A DNA stretch of 64,000 nucleotides from Methylobacterium oryzae (GTDB lineage: Bacteria; Pseudomonadota; Alphaproteobacteria; Rhizobiales; Beijerinckiaceae): assembly GCF_021398735.1 (NCBI RefSeq), contig NZ_CP090349.1:3429001-3493000 (forward strand), given 5' to 3'. Position 1 is the first letter of the stretch; each line of letters opens with the position of its first letter. The notes beneath the pieces are model-generated. The model was not told the origin of the DNA, searched no databases, and saw only the letters and a program-made list of their open reading frames with translations. Position numbers and translations under genes: made by a program. Shown piece by piece: positions 24,641 to 33,710 of the stretch.

Positions 24641-25936
24641 TTACGCGCCGCCGCAGGACTTGGTCTTGGTGTTGTAGTTGCCGCACTTGAGCTTGACCCA
24701 GTCGGCCTCGAGGTCCTTCGAGCCCTCGAGCTGCTTCGACCACGCCTCGCCGGGGATCAGGCCCTCGGTCTTCCAGACCACGTCGAACTGGCCGTTCGAC
24801 TCGATCTCGCCGATGAAGACCGGCTTGGTGATGTGGTGGTTCGGCAGCATCTTCGCGGTGCCGCCGGTGAGGTTCTTCTGCTCGATGCCCGGCAGCGCGT
24901 CGATCACCTTGTCGGGGTCCGTGGTGCCGGCCTTCTCGACCGCCTTCACCCACATGCTGAAGCCGATATAGTGGGCCTCCATCGGGTCGTTGGTGACGGC
25001 CTTGGGGTTCTTCTTGAACGCCTGCCACTTCTTGATGAAGGCCTCGTTCTCCGGCGTCTTGATCGACTCGAAGTAGTTCCAGGCGGCGAGGTGGCCGACC
25101 AGCGGCTTGGCGTCGATGCCGGCGAGCTCCTCCTCGCCCACCGAGAAGGCGACGACCGGGATGTCGGTGGCCTTGATACCCTGGTTGCCGAGCTCCTTGT
25201 AGAACGGCACGTTGGCGTCGCCGTTGATGGTCGAGACCACGGCGGTCTTCTTGCCGGCCGAGCCGAACGCCTTGATCTTCGACACCTCCGTCTGCCAGTC
25301 CGAGAAGCCGAACGGCGTGTAGTTGATCATGATGTCCTCGTCCTTGACCCCCTTGGACTTGAGGTAGGCTTCGAGGATCTTGTTGGTGGTGCGCGGGTAG
25401 ACGTAGTCGGTCCCCTCCAGCACCCAGCGCTTCGCGCCGCCGCCATCCTCCGACATCAGGTAGTCGACCGCCGGGATCGCCTGCTGGTTCGGGGCGGCGC
25501 CGGTGTAGAACACGTTCCGCTCGCTCTCCTCGCCCTCGTACTGGACGGGGTAGAACAGGATGTTGTCGAGCTCCTTGAAGACCGGCAGCACGGACTTGCG
25601 CGACACGCTGGTCCAGCAGCCGAACACGGCCGCGACCTTGTCCTTGCTGATCAGCTCGCGAGCCTTCTCGGCGAAGAGCGGCCAGTTCGAGGCCGGGTCG
25701 ACCACCACCGGCTCCAGCTTCTTGCCCAGCACGCCGCCCTTGGCGTTCTGCTCGGCGATGAGCATCAGCATCGCGTCCTTGAGGGTGGTCTCCGAGATCG
25801 CCATCGTGCCCGACAGCGAGTGCAGGATCCCGACCTTGATGGTCTCCTGCGCCCGGGCGGCGCCCGCTCCCAGCGTGCCCATCGCCAGCCCGGCGGCCAG
25901 CGCGGCGGCCGAGGCCCAAGTTCCAAATGCCTTCAT
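24641..25936 (-). CDS. urtA: Urea ABC transporter substrate-binding protein UrtA
   Basis: 431 residues with a signal peptide ending ARA-QETIKVGILHSLSG. Typical UrtA blocks are ISETTLKDAMLMLIAEQNAK, VFGCWTSVSRKSVLPVFKE, LFYPVQYEGEESERNVFYTG and WNYFESIKTPENEAF. AGGGGA precedes the start. It is the first gene of urtABCDE and lies 43 bp from a sigma-54 promoter, which fits nitrogen-controlled uptake of urea. It binds urea in the periplasm and delivers it to UrtBC. Confidence 0.95.
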   Translation of the reverse strand: MKAFGTWASAAALAAGLAMGTLGAGAARAQETIKVGILHSLSGTMAISETTLKDAMLMLIAEQNAKGGVLGKKLEPVVVDPASNWPLFAEKARELISKDKVAAVFGCWTSVSRKSVLPVFKELDNILFYPVQYEGEESERNVFYTGAAPNQQAIPAVDYLMSEDGGGAKRWVLEGTDYVYPRTTNKILEAYLKSKGVKDEDIMINYTPFGFSDWQTEVSKIKAFGSAGKKTAVVSTINGDANVPFYKELGNQGIKATDIPVVAFSVGEEELAGIDAKPLVGHLAAWNYFESIKTPENEAFIKKWQAFKKNPKAVTNDPMEAHYIGFSMWVKAVEKAGTTDPDKVIDALPGIEQKNLTGGTAKMLPNHHITKPVFIGEIESNGQFDVVWKTEGLIPGEAWSKQLEGSKDLEADWVKLKCGNYNTKTKSCGGA

Positions 25937-25978
25937 GGCGGTCCCCTGCGTCGTCTTCCTCGCGACGGGCCGGGCTTC

Positions 25979-25993
25979 GCAAATCGTGTGCCA
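25979..25993 (-). promoter_or_regulatory. Sigma-54 (RpoN) promoter of urtABCDE
   Basis: On the minus strand the 15-mer TGGCACACGATTTGC matches the sigma-54 consensus (TGGCAC, 5 nt, TTGC) exactly, with the invariant GG and GC 12 bp apart. It lies 43 bp upstream of the urtA start, giving a leader of about 30 nt. Dependence on an NtrC-like activator is expected; I could not find a clear activator site upstream. Confidence 0.8.
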
Positions 25994-26261
25994 ATTATTT
26001 AGGCATGGCGCGCCGGGAGGCTGCTCGGGGCGCGCCGGCGCCCAGAAGGACGGCGTTTCGCCCGCCGGAGCGGCAGCGCCGTGCCGCGTCCTGCGGCGTC
26101 GGGGGGCACGTCGGGGGGCGGGCGGACCAAGCGGTGGGCACCGGCGACCGCAATCTCGCCAGCACGTTGAACGGATGCGGATCGATGCCACTTACCTCAG
26201 CCCGCGGGGCGGGCGGCACCCGTCCGCCGGGGCGGGAGGGGGTCCTGGGCTGAAGGCTGTC
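25994..26261. other. Upstream region of urtA and of the DUF6894 gene
   Basis: With the urtA promoter, this makes a 325-bp gap between divergent genes. It should contain activator sites for the sigma-54 promoter and a promoter for the plus-strand small gene. I see no perfect NtrC palindrome. ORFs here have no recognisable protein features. Confidence 0.35.
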
Positions 26262-26480
26262 ATGGCAGAGCGCTACTATTTCCGCCTGAGGAGCGACGGC
26301 GAGACGATCGAGGACGAGACCGGCGTCCTCGCCGCGTCGGTCGCGCACGCGGAGGCGGAGGCGCTGGTGCTGATCGAGGAGTTCCGGAAGGCCGGCGAGC
26401 TGCCGGACGCTGCGGCGGGCTGGCGGATGGAGATCCACGACGCGAACGGCACAGTCCTGCGCACGCTGCCGCTCTCCTGA
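26262..26480 (+). CDS. DUF6894 family small protein
   Basis: 72 residues. The start MAERYYFRLRSDGETIEDETG followed by an Ala/Glu helix (AHAEAEALVLIEEF) and the closing pattern (MEIHDANGTVLRTLPLS) match the DUF6894 family, small cytosolic proteins of unknown function that are abundant in Methylobacterium and Bradyrhizobium. It is a stand-alone gene between the urt operon and a Crp/Fnr regulator. Confidence 0.75.
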   Translation: MAERYYFRLRSDGETIEDETGVLAASVAHAEAEALVLIEEFRKAGELPDAAAGWRMEIHDANGTVLRTLPLS

Positions 26481-26704
26481 TACGCCGACCCGGCCCCATG
26501 CCCCGACGGGCACGGCGCGGCGCGACCCCAGCGCGATCCGGTACGACCTTCGCGGCCGATGCCGGGAGGCGGCCCCGGTCCGATCGCGCCGAGAGCCGCA
26601 TCCGGGCGTGGCGATCATTTGATGCGTTCGCGGAGTAAGGATAAGCCGTCACGCGTTTACGCAGAGGCGGCTCCGCGCGCGTGGCAGGATGTCCGGGAGA
26701 TCCC

Positions 26705-27484
26705 TTGAACCCCTTCCTTCGGAAGCTGGCCCTGCGCGCGAACCTGGACGAGGGCGACGTGGCCGCCCTGGCAGCGGCCACCAGCGATGTCGCGCAGGTC
26801 GAGGCGGGCCGCGACCTGGTCTCGGAAGGCGTGCGGCCCGACGCCGCCTACGTGATCCTCGACGGGTTCGCCTGCCGCTACAAGCTGGTGCCCGACGGGG
26901 GGCGCTCGATCCTCGCCTACCTCGTGCCCGGCGACGGCTGCGACCTGCACGCGTCCCTGCTCAACCGGGCGATCCACTCCGTGGCGACGCTGACGCCCTG
27001 CACCGTCGCCTCGGTCCCCTACCGGACGATCAAGGAACTCGCCGCCCTCCGGCCCAACATCTACCGCGCCCTCTGGTGGTCGATCCTGGTCGACGAGGCC
27101 GTCCTGCAGGAATGGCTCGTCGGGGTGGGGCGCCGGTCCGCCGACAGGCAGGTCGCCCACATCATCTGCGAGCTCTTCGCGCGCCTGAACGCCGTCGGCC
27201 TCGGCCTGGAGCCCGATTACCGCCTGCCGCTGGCGCAGTCCGAACTGGCCGACACGGCGGGGCTCTCGAACGTCCACCTCTCGCGCGTCCTCTCCGATCT
27301 GCGCAGGGCCGGCCTGATCGAGAGCGGGCGCAAGAGCGTGCGCGTGCCGAATCTCGAGCGTCTGCGGGAGTTTTCCGGGTTCACGCCCGACTACCTGCTC
27401 CTGCCCGGCCCGAACCCGCCCGTGGAGGCGCTCGGCGCGCTGCCGCAGATGACCGGGCAGGTGCGGGCGGCGTCCGGCTCGTGA
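26705..27484 (+). CDS. Crp/Fnr-family transcriptional regulator
   Basis: 259 residues if translation starts at TTG 26705, which has GGGAG in front and gives the usual (M)NPFLRKLAL beginning; GTG 26681 is the alternative. A cyclic-nucleotide-binding-like fold (about 15-125, with ILDGFACRYKLVPDGGRSIL and VPGDGCDLHA) precedes a winged HTH (LAQSELADTAGLSNVHLSRVLSDLRRAGLI). No Cys cluster for an iron-sulfur centre is seen, so oxygen sensing as in FNR is unlikely. It converges with an HWE kinase, with only 3 bp between the stops. Confidence 0.85.
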   Translation: MNPFLRKLALRANLDEGDVAALAAATSDVAQVEAGRDLVSEGVRPDAAYVILDGFACRYKLVPDGGRSILAYLVPGDGCDLHASLLNRAIHSVATLTPCTVASVPYRTIKELAALRPNIYRALWWSILVDEAVLQEWLVGVGRRSADRQVAHIICELFARLNAVGLGLEPDYRLPLAQSELADTAGLSNVHLSRVLSDLRRAGLIESGRKSVRVPNLERLREFSGFTPDYLLLPGPNPPVEALGALPQMTGQVRAASGS

Positions 27485-27487
27485 GGC

Positions 27488-28207
27488 TCACCGGCCGTCG
27501 CCGTCCCAGTCCGTCTCGGGATCCTCGGCCACGCGGCGCCCGATCTGGGCCGTGAGCGGCACGCGGATCGCGCAGCGCAGCCCGTCCGGCTCGTAGCGCT
27601 GGTCGACCGCCGCGCCGAGATCGTAGGCCAGCATCTCCGTCAGCACGTCCGTGCCGAAGCCGCGCCGTCCGGAGGCCTGCACACCGCGGCCGCCGGTCTC
27701 GGCCCAGTCGAGGCTGAGGACGGGCGGTCCGGCCTCCGCGTCCGTCACCCGCCACGCGGCGCGGATCCGGCCCTGGGGGAGCGCCAGGGATCCGTGCTCC
27801 ACCGCGTTGCTGGCCAGTTCGTGCAGGGCCAGCGCGACGACCTGGGCGGCCTTGGGGCGGAGGCGCACCCGCGGGCCCGCGAGGCTGGCCTGCTCGCCCT
27901 CGCGGGCGAGGTGGAACATCAGCTCGTCCGAGATCAGCGTGTGCAGGTCCGCGTCGCCGAACGCGTCCGTGGCGGCCTGCACGCGCATGATCGCCCCGAA
28001 CCGGCCGTCGAGATGCGCCACGTAGCTCTCGACATCCGCGGCGCTCTCGGCGGAGCGGTGCATGACGGTGCGCATCATCGCCATCGTGTTGCGCATGCCG
28101 TGGCGCAGGCCGTCCGGGAGCCCCGCCGCGTCGAGCAGCCGGCGCAAGCGCGCGTTGTTGGCCTCGAGGGCCGCGAGTCGCTCCGCCGGATCGCGAGGGT
28201 CTGTCAT
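27488..28207 (-). CDS. HWE-family sensor histidine kinase without a sensor domain
   Basis: 239 residues from ATG 28207 (GGAG upstream). A short coiled N-terminus (ERLAALEANNARLRRLL) leads to the phospho-acceptor region with H36 (GLRHGMRNTMAMM), then the ATP-binding N-box (ALHELASNAVEHGSL, N134) and the W-x-E signature (DWAETGG, about 168-173), then GFGTDVLTEML. These are the hallmarks of the HWE/HisKA_2 class common in alphaproteobacteria. No transmembrane or PAS input is present, so it may receive its signal from a partner. It lies between two Crp/Fnr genes. Confidence 0.8.
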   Translation of the reverse strand: MTDPRDPAERLAALEANNARLRRLLDAAGLPDGLRHGMRNTMAMMRTVMHRSAESAADVESYVAHLDGRFGAIMRVQAATDAFGDADLHTLISDELMFHLAREGEQASLAGPRVRLRPKAAQVVALALHELASNAVEHGSLALPQGRIRAAWRVTDAEAGPPVLSLDWAETGGRGVQASGRRGFGTDVLTEMLAYDLGAAVDQRYEPDGLRCAIRVPLTAQIGRRVAEDPETDWDGDGR

Positions 28208-28264
28208 GCCGGGCCACTCCGGATGTCGTTCAACCTGGCTCAATCACCGCGGGGCGGCCAGGGT

Positions 28265-28996
28265 TCAGCGCGCGGCGGCGTGGCCGGCCTCGGTGAGATG
28301 GAGGTACGCGGTGTCGAAATGCGCGAGCCGGGCGAGCGCGGCCGGATCGTGGATCGTCAGGCGCCGGCTGCGCAGGGTGATCAGCCCCATGCCGCGCAGT
28401 TCCTGGAGCGTGCGGTTGATGTGCACGCTGGTCTGCCCCATCGCGTCGCCGAGATCGTTCTGCGTCATCGGCATCGCGCAGGTATTCCCGTCGTTCAGGC
28501 CGATGGCTGCCAAGCGCGCGTGCACCTCGCAGAACAGGTGGGCGAGGCGCTCGATCCCGGTGCGGCTGCCGAGGCTGACCGTCCACTCGCGCTGGATCGC
28601 CGCGGTGGCCAGGGCCTCGCGATGGAAGGCCATGTCGAGCCGCGGGCTGCGGGCGATCACGTCCCGCATCGCGGGGCCGGAGATCTGGCCGAGGAGCACG
28701 GGCGTGATCGCGCCGATCGCGTGATCCATCTCGTCGAGGAGGAAGATGTGCGGGTCGCACGGGTCGCCCGGGAGCAGGAGCGAGACGATCTGGCGGCGCC
28801 CGTTGGCGAACTGCCGGTACCGGCAGGCCCAGCCCTCGAGGATCACGTTGATCGCGCGCGGATCGTCGCCCTCGTGGATGATGTCGGTGCGCGCGGCGAC
28901 CATGCGGCTCGGGCTCATGGCGTCGGCCAAGCACATCCGGTCGTCTTCGGAGAGCCCGACATAGCAATTTAGCTTGTGCACGAGCGGGTTTGGCAT
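28265..28996 (-). CDS. Crp/Fnr-family transcriptional regulator
   Basis: 243 residues. An effector-binding beta roll (IIHEGDDPRAINVILEGWACRYRQF, PGDPCDPHIF) is followed by a winged HTH (MTQNDLGDAMGQTSVHINRTLQELRGMGLI). It shares the WACRY and LLPGD patterns with the regulator at 26705, so the two are related members of the same subfamily and flank the HWE kinase. It is transcribed in the same direction as the kinase, 57 bp apart, so the two may share a message. Confidence 0.85.
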   Translation of the reverse strand: MPNPLVHKLNCYVGLSEDDRMCLADAMSPSRMVAARTDIIHEGDDPRAINVILEGWACRYRQFANGRRQIVSLLLPGDPCDPHIFLLDEMDHAIGAITPVLLGQISGPAMRDVIARSPRLDMAFHREALATAAIQREWTVSLGSRTGIERLAHLFCEVHARLAAIGLNDGNTCAMPMTQNDLGDAMGQTSVHINRTLQELRGMGLITLRSRRLTIHDPAALARLAHFDTAYLHLTEAGHAAAR

Positions 28997-29420
28997 GGCG
29001 GCGTCTCCACGACGGCGTGGGGGCGCGAACCTACATTTTGTTTCAAGCCATGAATACTTACGCAGATTAGTTTATGCTACCGTAAGGTGTCTTTCCGCCC
29101 GCCGCACCTGGCCGAATCGCCCGGATCCGGGCCCGTCACCGTCGCGAGGCGGCAATATCTCGGCGGTTCGGGCGGCCCATCGCGAGGACTAGGGCAGTGA
29201 TCCCGCGCCGGACTCTCCCGGAGGGAGAATGTTCGCGCGTCGTGTCGAAATTGAAAAGACTGTGCTTTTGACTTCGTGGGCCCGGCGGAGCCCGATTTGA
29301 CGGGCGGGAGTGCCGGAATATCGGCTCGGGACACGTCGTCGTCCTGTTCCTCGCCTTCTCTCAACGGGTTCCGCCGGTTCGCGCCGCAGCGGACGGCCTA
29401 TCGTGGACGGATTCCTGCCC
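28997..29420. promoter_or_regulatory. Intergenic region with a short inverted repeat, 424 bp
   Basis: Divergent region between the Crp/Fnr gene and the ABC importer. Its first 100 bp are AT-rich. CTTACG (29057-29062) and CGTAAG (29081-29086) form an inverted repeat 18 nt apart, which could be an operator for the neighbouring Crp/Fnr protein. That assignment is speculative. No gene is evident in the rest. Confidence 0.35.
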
Positions 29421-30371
29421 ATGCAGCCTGCGCTGCGCCTCGTCCGCCCGGTCCGGGACGGGCGACCCCCCCTCCCCCGGCCCGCCGCCCGCCCGGCGGC
29501 AGGCCCCGGCGGCGGCCCGCACCGGGACCGGGCGGACGCGGTCCTGTCGGTCGAGGGGCTGTCCCTCGCCTTCGGCGGCACCGTCGCCTTCGCGGAGATC
29601 GACCTCGCGGTCGGGGCCGGCGAGATCCACGCCGTGATCGGGCCGAACGGCGCCGGCAAATCCTCGCTGATCAACGCGATCACCGGCCTCTACGCGCCGC
29701 GGGCCGGGCGGGTGCGGCTCGGCGCGGAGAGCTTCGCCCGGGTGCCGGCCGGGCGGCTCGCCGCGCTGGGCGTCGCCCGAACCTTCCAGAACCTCGCCCT
29801 GTTCGCGGGCCTGAGCGTGCGCGACAACGTCCTCGCGGGGCTCTCAGCCGCGCGGCGCGCTGGGCCCGCGGCCCAGATCCTGGGCCTGCCCTCCGCCCGG
29901 CGGGAGGCGCGCGCCCACCGCGCCGCCGCCGAGGCGGTGATCGGACGCCTCGGCCTCGCGGCGGTGGCCGACCGCCTCGCCGGCAGCCTCCCCTACGGGC
30001 TCCAGAAGCGGGTCGAGCTCGGCCGGGCCCTGGTGGCCGGGCCGCGGCTCCTGCTCCTCGACGAGCCGATGGCCGGCATGACGGCGACCGAGAAGGCCGA
30101 GATGACCGGCTTCATCCGGGCGGCGCGGGATCGGTCCGGGGCCGCGATCGTCCTGATCGAGCACGATATCGGCGTCGTCATGCGCCTCTCCGACCGGGTG
30201 ACCGTGCTCGATCACGGCCGCCGCATCGCCACCGGCACGCCCGCGGAGGTGCGGGCGGACCCGGCGGTCATCGCGGCCTATCTGGGGCTCGCGGACGGGG
30301 AGGCGGATGCCGCCGCGGATGGAGACGCGGATGGAGACGCGGCCGAAGACGGGGACGCGGCCGCCGCATGA
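29421..30371 (+). CDS. LivG-like ABC transporter ATP-binding protein
   Basis: 316 residues from ATG 29421; a GTG at 29403 is possible. After a Pro/Arg-rich leader of about 35 residues comes a full ABC module: Walker A GPNGAGKSS, LivG-specific ARTFQNLALFAGLSV, degenerate signature LPYGLQKRVELGRAL, Walker B LLLLDEPMAGM and switch IVLIEHDIGVV. The C-terminal 25 residues are an Asp/Ala repeat (DADGDAAEDGDA), unusual for the family. First gene of a five-gene importer and coupled to the next by ATGA. Confidence 0.88.
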   Translation: MQPALRLVRPVRDGRPPLPRPAARPAAGPGGGPHRDRADAVLSVEGLSLAFGGTVAFAEIDLAVGAGEIHAVIGPNGAGKSSLINAITGLYAPRAGRVRLGAESFARVPAGRLAALGVARTFQNLALFAGLSVRDNVLAGLSAARRAGPAAQILGLPSARREARAHRAAAEAVIGRLGLAAVADRLAGSLPYGLQKRVELGRALVAGPRLLLLDEPMAGMTATEKAEMTGFIRAARDRSGAAIVLIEHDIGVVMRLSDRVTVLDHGRRIATGTPAEVRADPAVIAAYLGLADGEADAAADGDADGDAAEDGDAAAA

Positions 30372-31261
30372 GCCCGGATCTCGCCTTCCTGATCGAGGTT
30401 GTCGTCGGCGGCCTCCTGTCGGGCGTCATGTACGCCCTCGTGGCGATCGGCTTCGTGCTGATCTACAAGACCTCGGGCGTGCTCAACTTCGCCCAGGGCG
30501 CGATGGTGCTGTTCGCCGCCCTCACCTTCGTGAGCCTGACCGAGCGCGGCCTGCCCGTCCCGGCGGCCCTGGCCGCGACGCTCGCCGCGATGGTGGTGGT
30601 CGGTCTCGGCGTGGAGCGCCTGGTGCTGCGGCCGCTCGTCAACCAGCCGCCCATCACCCTGTTCATGGCGACGCTGGGCGTCGCCTACGTGATCGAGGGC
30701 GCGGCCCAGCTCGCCTGGGGCACCCAGGTCCACGGCCTCGACCTCGGCATCGACGAGACGCCGATCGATCTCGGCGGCGTGCTGGTCAGCCGGTTCGACC
30801 TGTTCGCCGCCGCGGTGGCGGGCCTGATGGTGGCGGTCCTCGCCGCCTTCTTCCGCTACACCCGCACCGGCCTCGCCTTCCGGGCGGTGGCGGACGATCC
30901 GCTCGCCGCCCTCAACACCGGCCTGCGCCTGCCCCGGATCTGGTCGGCGGTCTGGATCGCCGCCGGGATCGTCGCGCTGGTGGCGGGGCTGCTCTGGGGG
31001 GCGCGGCTCGGCGTGCAGTTCTCCCTGTCGCTGGTGGTGCTGAAGGCGCTGCCGGTGCTCGTGCTCGGCGGCTTCGACTCCGTCGCCGGGGCGATCGTGG
31101 CCGGGCTGCTCGTCGGCGCGGCGGAGAAGCTGTCCGAGGTCTATCTCGGGCCGGTCATCGGCGGCGGCATCGAGGGCTGGATCGCCTACGTGGCGGCCCT
31201 GGGCTTCCTGCTGGTCCGGCCGTCGGGCCTGCTCGGCCTGCGCGCCGTCGAGCGGGTCTGA
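30368..31261 (+). CDS. LivH-like ABC transporter permease
   Basis: 297 residues with about eight hydrophobic segments. The LivH blocks GLLSGVMYALVAIGFVLIYK, GVLNFAQGAMVLF and VLVLGGFDSVAGAIVAGLLV are clear. Its ATG overlaps the LivG-like stop. It forms half of the membrane channel of the branched-chain-type importer. Confidence 0.9.
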   Translation: MSPDLAFLIEVVVGGLLSGVMYALVAIGFVLIYKTSGVLNFAQGAMVLFAALTFVSLTERGLPVPAALAATLAAMVVVGLGVERLVLRPLVNQPPITLFMATLGVAYVIEGAAQLAWGTQVHGLDLGIDETPIDLGGVLVSRFDLFAAAVAGLMVAVLAAFFRYTRTGLAFRAVADDPLAALNTGLRLPRIWSAVWIAAGIVALVAGLLWGARLGVQFSLSLVVLKALPVLVLGGFDSVAGAIVAGLLVGAAEKLSEVYLGPVIGGGIEGWIAYVAALGFLLVRPSGLLGLRAVERV

Positions 31262-31267
31262 GCCGCC

Positions 31268-32302
31268 GTGGTGGCCCTCCCCCGCGCCGTGCCGCGCCCG
31301 CACCTGCCCGCCGGGACCCTCGGCCTCGGCGCCCTGCTGGTCCTGGCCTACGGGATCCTTCCGCTCACCGGCACGAGCTACCTGTTCGAGGCGCTGCTGA
31401 CGCCGTTCCTGGCCCTGGCGCTGGCCGGCCTCGGGCTCAATCTGCTCACCGGCTATGCCGGGCTGCTCTCCCTGGGCTCGGCCGCCTTCATGGCGGTCGG
31501 GGCCTACGCGGCCTTCAACCTGTCGCTGCGCCTGCCCGGCCTGCCGCTCCCGGCGTCGCTCCTGCTCGCCGGCCTCGTGGCGGCGCTCGCCGGGCTGGTG
31601 GCGGGGCTGCCGGCCCTGCGCCTGCGGGGCTTCTACCTCGCGGTCTCGACGCTCGCCGTGCAGTTCTTCGTGGCCTGGGCGCTGAACCGGATCGGCTGGA
31701 TCTCCGACGACAGCCCCTCGGGCATCGTCACCGCCCCCCGGCTGGCGGTGGCCGGCCTGTCCTTCGACGACCCGCGCGGCCGCTACCTGGTCACGCTCAC
31801 GGTGGTCACGCTGCTGACCTTCGTCGCGTGGAGGCTCGTGACCTCGCCCACGGGGCGGAACCTCGTGGCGATCCGCGACAACGAGACCGCCGCCCGCCTC
31901 GTCGGCGTGCGGGTCGCCCGGACCAAGCTCCTGGCCTTCGCGGCCTCGTCCTTCGTGATCGGGATCGCCGGGGCGCTCTGGGCCTTCGCGTATCTGCGCA
32001 CCGTCGAGCCGGCGGGGTTCAACCTCGACCGCTCCTTCCAGATCCTGTTCATCGTGATCATCGGCGGCCTCGGCACCCTGCGCGGCGCCTTCCTGGGCGC
32101 GGGCTTCATCGTGGTGCTGCCCCTGCTCCTGTCGCGCCTCGGCGCGGCGCTGCTCGGCGACGGGTTCGATTCCGGCACCCTGGAGATGGTCCAGCGCGTC
32201 GTGCTCGGCGCCCTGATCGTCGCCGTGCTGATCCGCGAGCCCGCCGGCCTCGCCGCCCTCCTCGACCGGGCGGGCCGCCGCCTCGGCCGCCGCGCGGCCT
32301 GA
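31268..32302 (+). CDS. LivM-like ABC transporter permease
   Basis: 344 residues starting at GTG 31268, 6 bp after the LivH-like stop. Family blocks: LNLLTGYAGLLSLGSAAFMA, LRLRGFYLAVSTLAVQFFV and the cytoplasmic coupling loop VAIRDNETAARLVGV. About ten transmembrane segments. Second channel subunit. Confidence 0.9.
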   Translation: MVALPRAVPRPHLPAGTLGLGALLVLAYGILPLTGTSYLFEALLTPFLALALAGLGLNLLTGYAGLLSLGSAAFMAVGAYAAFNLSLRLPGLPLPASLLLAGLVAALAGLVAGLPALRLRGFYLAVSTLAVQFFVAWALNRIGWISDDSPSGIVTAPRLAVAGLSFDDPRGRYLVTLTVVTLLTFVAWRLVTSPTGRNLVAIRDNETAARLVGVRVARTKLLAFAASSFVIGIAGALWAFAYLRTVEPAGFNLDRSFQILFIVIIGGLGTLRGAFLGAGFIVVLPLLLSRLGAALLGDGFDSGTLEMVQRVVLGALIVAVLIREPAGLAALLDRAGRRLGRRAA

Positions 32303-32335
32303 TCCCCTCCCCGCCCGACCAACCCCAGGACGACC

Positions 32336-33703
32336 ATGCCCCTGACGACCCGTCTCCGCGCCGCGCTCCTCGCCGGCACCGTCGCGCTCGCCGGCGCGGC
32401 CCCCCGGGCCGCTTGGGCCGACGAGCAGTATTTCCCGCTCCAGAGCTACCGGGTCGGCCCCTACGCGGCCGGCGGGACCGGCTTCTTCGGCGGCTTCATC
32501 GACTATCTCAACCTGATCAACGCCCGCGACGGCGGGGTGAACGGCGTCAAGCTCACCTGGAGCGAGGGCGAGACCCAGTACGAGGTCGAGCGCGGCGTCG
32601 AGGTCTACGAGCGGCTGAAGTCCCGGCCCGGCATCGCCGCCTGGAACCCGCTCTCGGTGGGCATCGCCTACGCGATGATCGACCGCATCACCGCCGACAA
32701 GGTGCCGCTGATCACGATCAACCACGGCCGCACCGACTCCACCGACGGGCGCGTCTTCCCCTACGTGTTCCCGCTGCTGCTCAACCCCTACAGCGAGACG
32801 AGCGGCATCATCCAGTATCTCGGCACCCGCGCGGGCGGCCTCGACAAGCTGAAGGGCAAGACCGTCGCGGTGCTCTACCACGGCTCGCCCTACGGTAAGG
32901 AGACGATCCCGATCTACGCGCGGCTCGCCGAGCGCTACGGCTTCACCGTCGCGCAGATCGAGGTGCCCCATCCCGGCAACGAGCAGCAGTCGCAGTGGCT
33001 CACGATCCGGCGCCTGAGGCCCGACTTCGTGGTGCTGCGCGGCTGGGGCGTGATGAATCCGGTGGCCCTGAAGACCGCCCAGAAGACCGGCTTCCCGGCC
33101 GACCGCATCGTCGGCAATGTCTGGTCGAACTCGGAGGAGGACGTGATCCCGGCCGGTGACGCCGCCAAGGGCTACGTCGCCATCACGACCCAGGCCTCGG
33201 GCACCGCCTACCCGGTGATCCAGGAGGTCGTCGGCAGGGTCTACGGGGCCGGCAACGGCAACCTCGCCGACCGGAAGCGGATCGGCAGCGTCTACCACAA
33301 TCTCGGGGTGCTGAACGGCATCCTCAACGTCGAGGCGGTGCGCATCGCGCAAGCGCGGTTCGGCCAGCGGACGCTCACCGGCGACGAGGTGCGCTGGGGC
33401 TTCGAGCACCTGCGCCTCGACGAGGCCCGGGTGGCGGCGCTCGGCGCCAAGGGCCTGTTCCACTCGATCAACGTCACCTGCGCCAACCACGAGGGCGAGG
33501 GCCGCGTCACCTTCCAGCAATGGGACGGGGCGAAGTGGACCGTGGTGTCCGACTGGATCGCCCCCGACTGGGCGAGCCTGCGCCCGATCATCGAGGCGTC
33601 CGCGACCGCCTACGCCAAGGAGCGCGGCATCACCCCGCGCGACTGCGCCGCCGAGGAGGCCGCGGACGCGGCCGGCAAGCAGGCCGCCGCGGCGGCCCGG
33701 TGA
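32336..33703 (+). CDS. Branched-chain-type ABC transporter substrate-binding protein
   Basis: 455 residues with a signal peptide ending AWA-DEQYFPLQ. The Peripla_BP_6 fold is indicated by a LNLINARDGGVNG block, VAVLYHGSPYGKETIP and DFVVLRGWGVMNPVAL. It is larger than LivK (about 370 residues) and shows FFGGFIDYLNLINARDGG in place of the usual amino-acid LivK start, so the ligand need not be an amino acid. Such proteins near LivGHMF genes bind amides, aromatic acids or fatty-acid-like ligands as well; the sequence alone does not decide. Confidence 0.85.
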   Translation: MPLTTRLRAALLAGTVALAGAAPRAAWADEQYFPLQSYRVGPYAAGGTGFFGGFIDYLNLINARDGGVNGVKLTWSEGETQYEVERGVEVYERLKSRPGIAAWNPLSVGIAYAMIDRITADKVPLITINHGRTDSTDGRVFPYVFPLLLNPYSETSGIIQYLGTRAGGLDKLKGKTVAVLYHGSPYGKETIPIYARLAERYGFTVAQIEVPHPGNEQQSQWLTIRRLRPDFVVLRGWGVMNPVALKTAQKTGFPADRIVGNVWSNSEEDVIPAGDAAKGYVAITTQASGTAYPVIQEVVGRVYGAGNGNLADRKRIGSVYHNLGVLNGILNVEAVRIAQARFGQRTLTGDEVRWGFEHLRLDEARVAALGAKGLFHSINVTCANHEGEGRVTFQQWDGAKWTVVSDWIAPDWASLRPIIEASATAYAKERGITPRDCAAEEAADAAGKQAAAAAR

Positions 33704-33710
33704 GCGCCCG

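Noticed and set aside
26010..26200. NtrC-type enhancer sites upstream of urtA
   Set aside because: No TGCACC-N5-GGTGCA-like palindrome was found; the activator sites could not be supported from sequence.
26600..29100. FNR/Anr boxes (TTGAT-N4-ATCAA) near the Crp/Fnr genes
   Set aside because: Only half-site resemblance, and neither regulator has the cysteine cluster of FNR.
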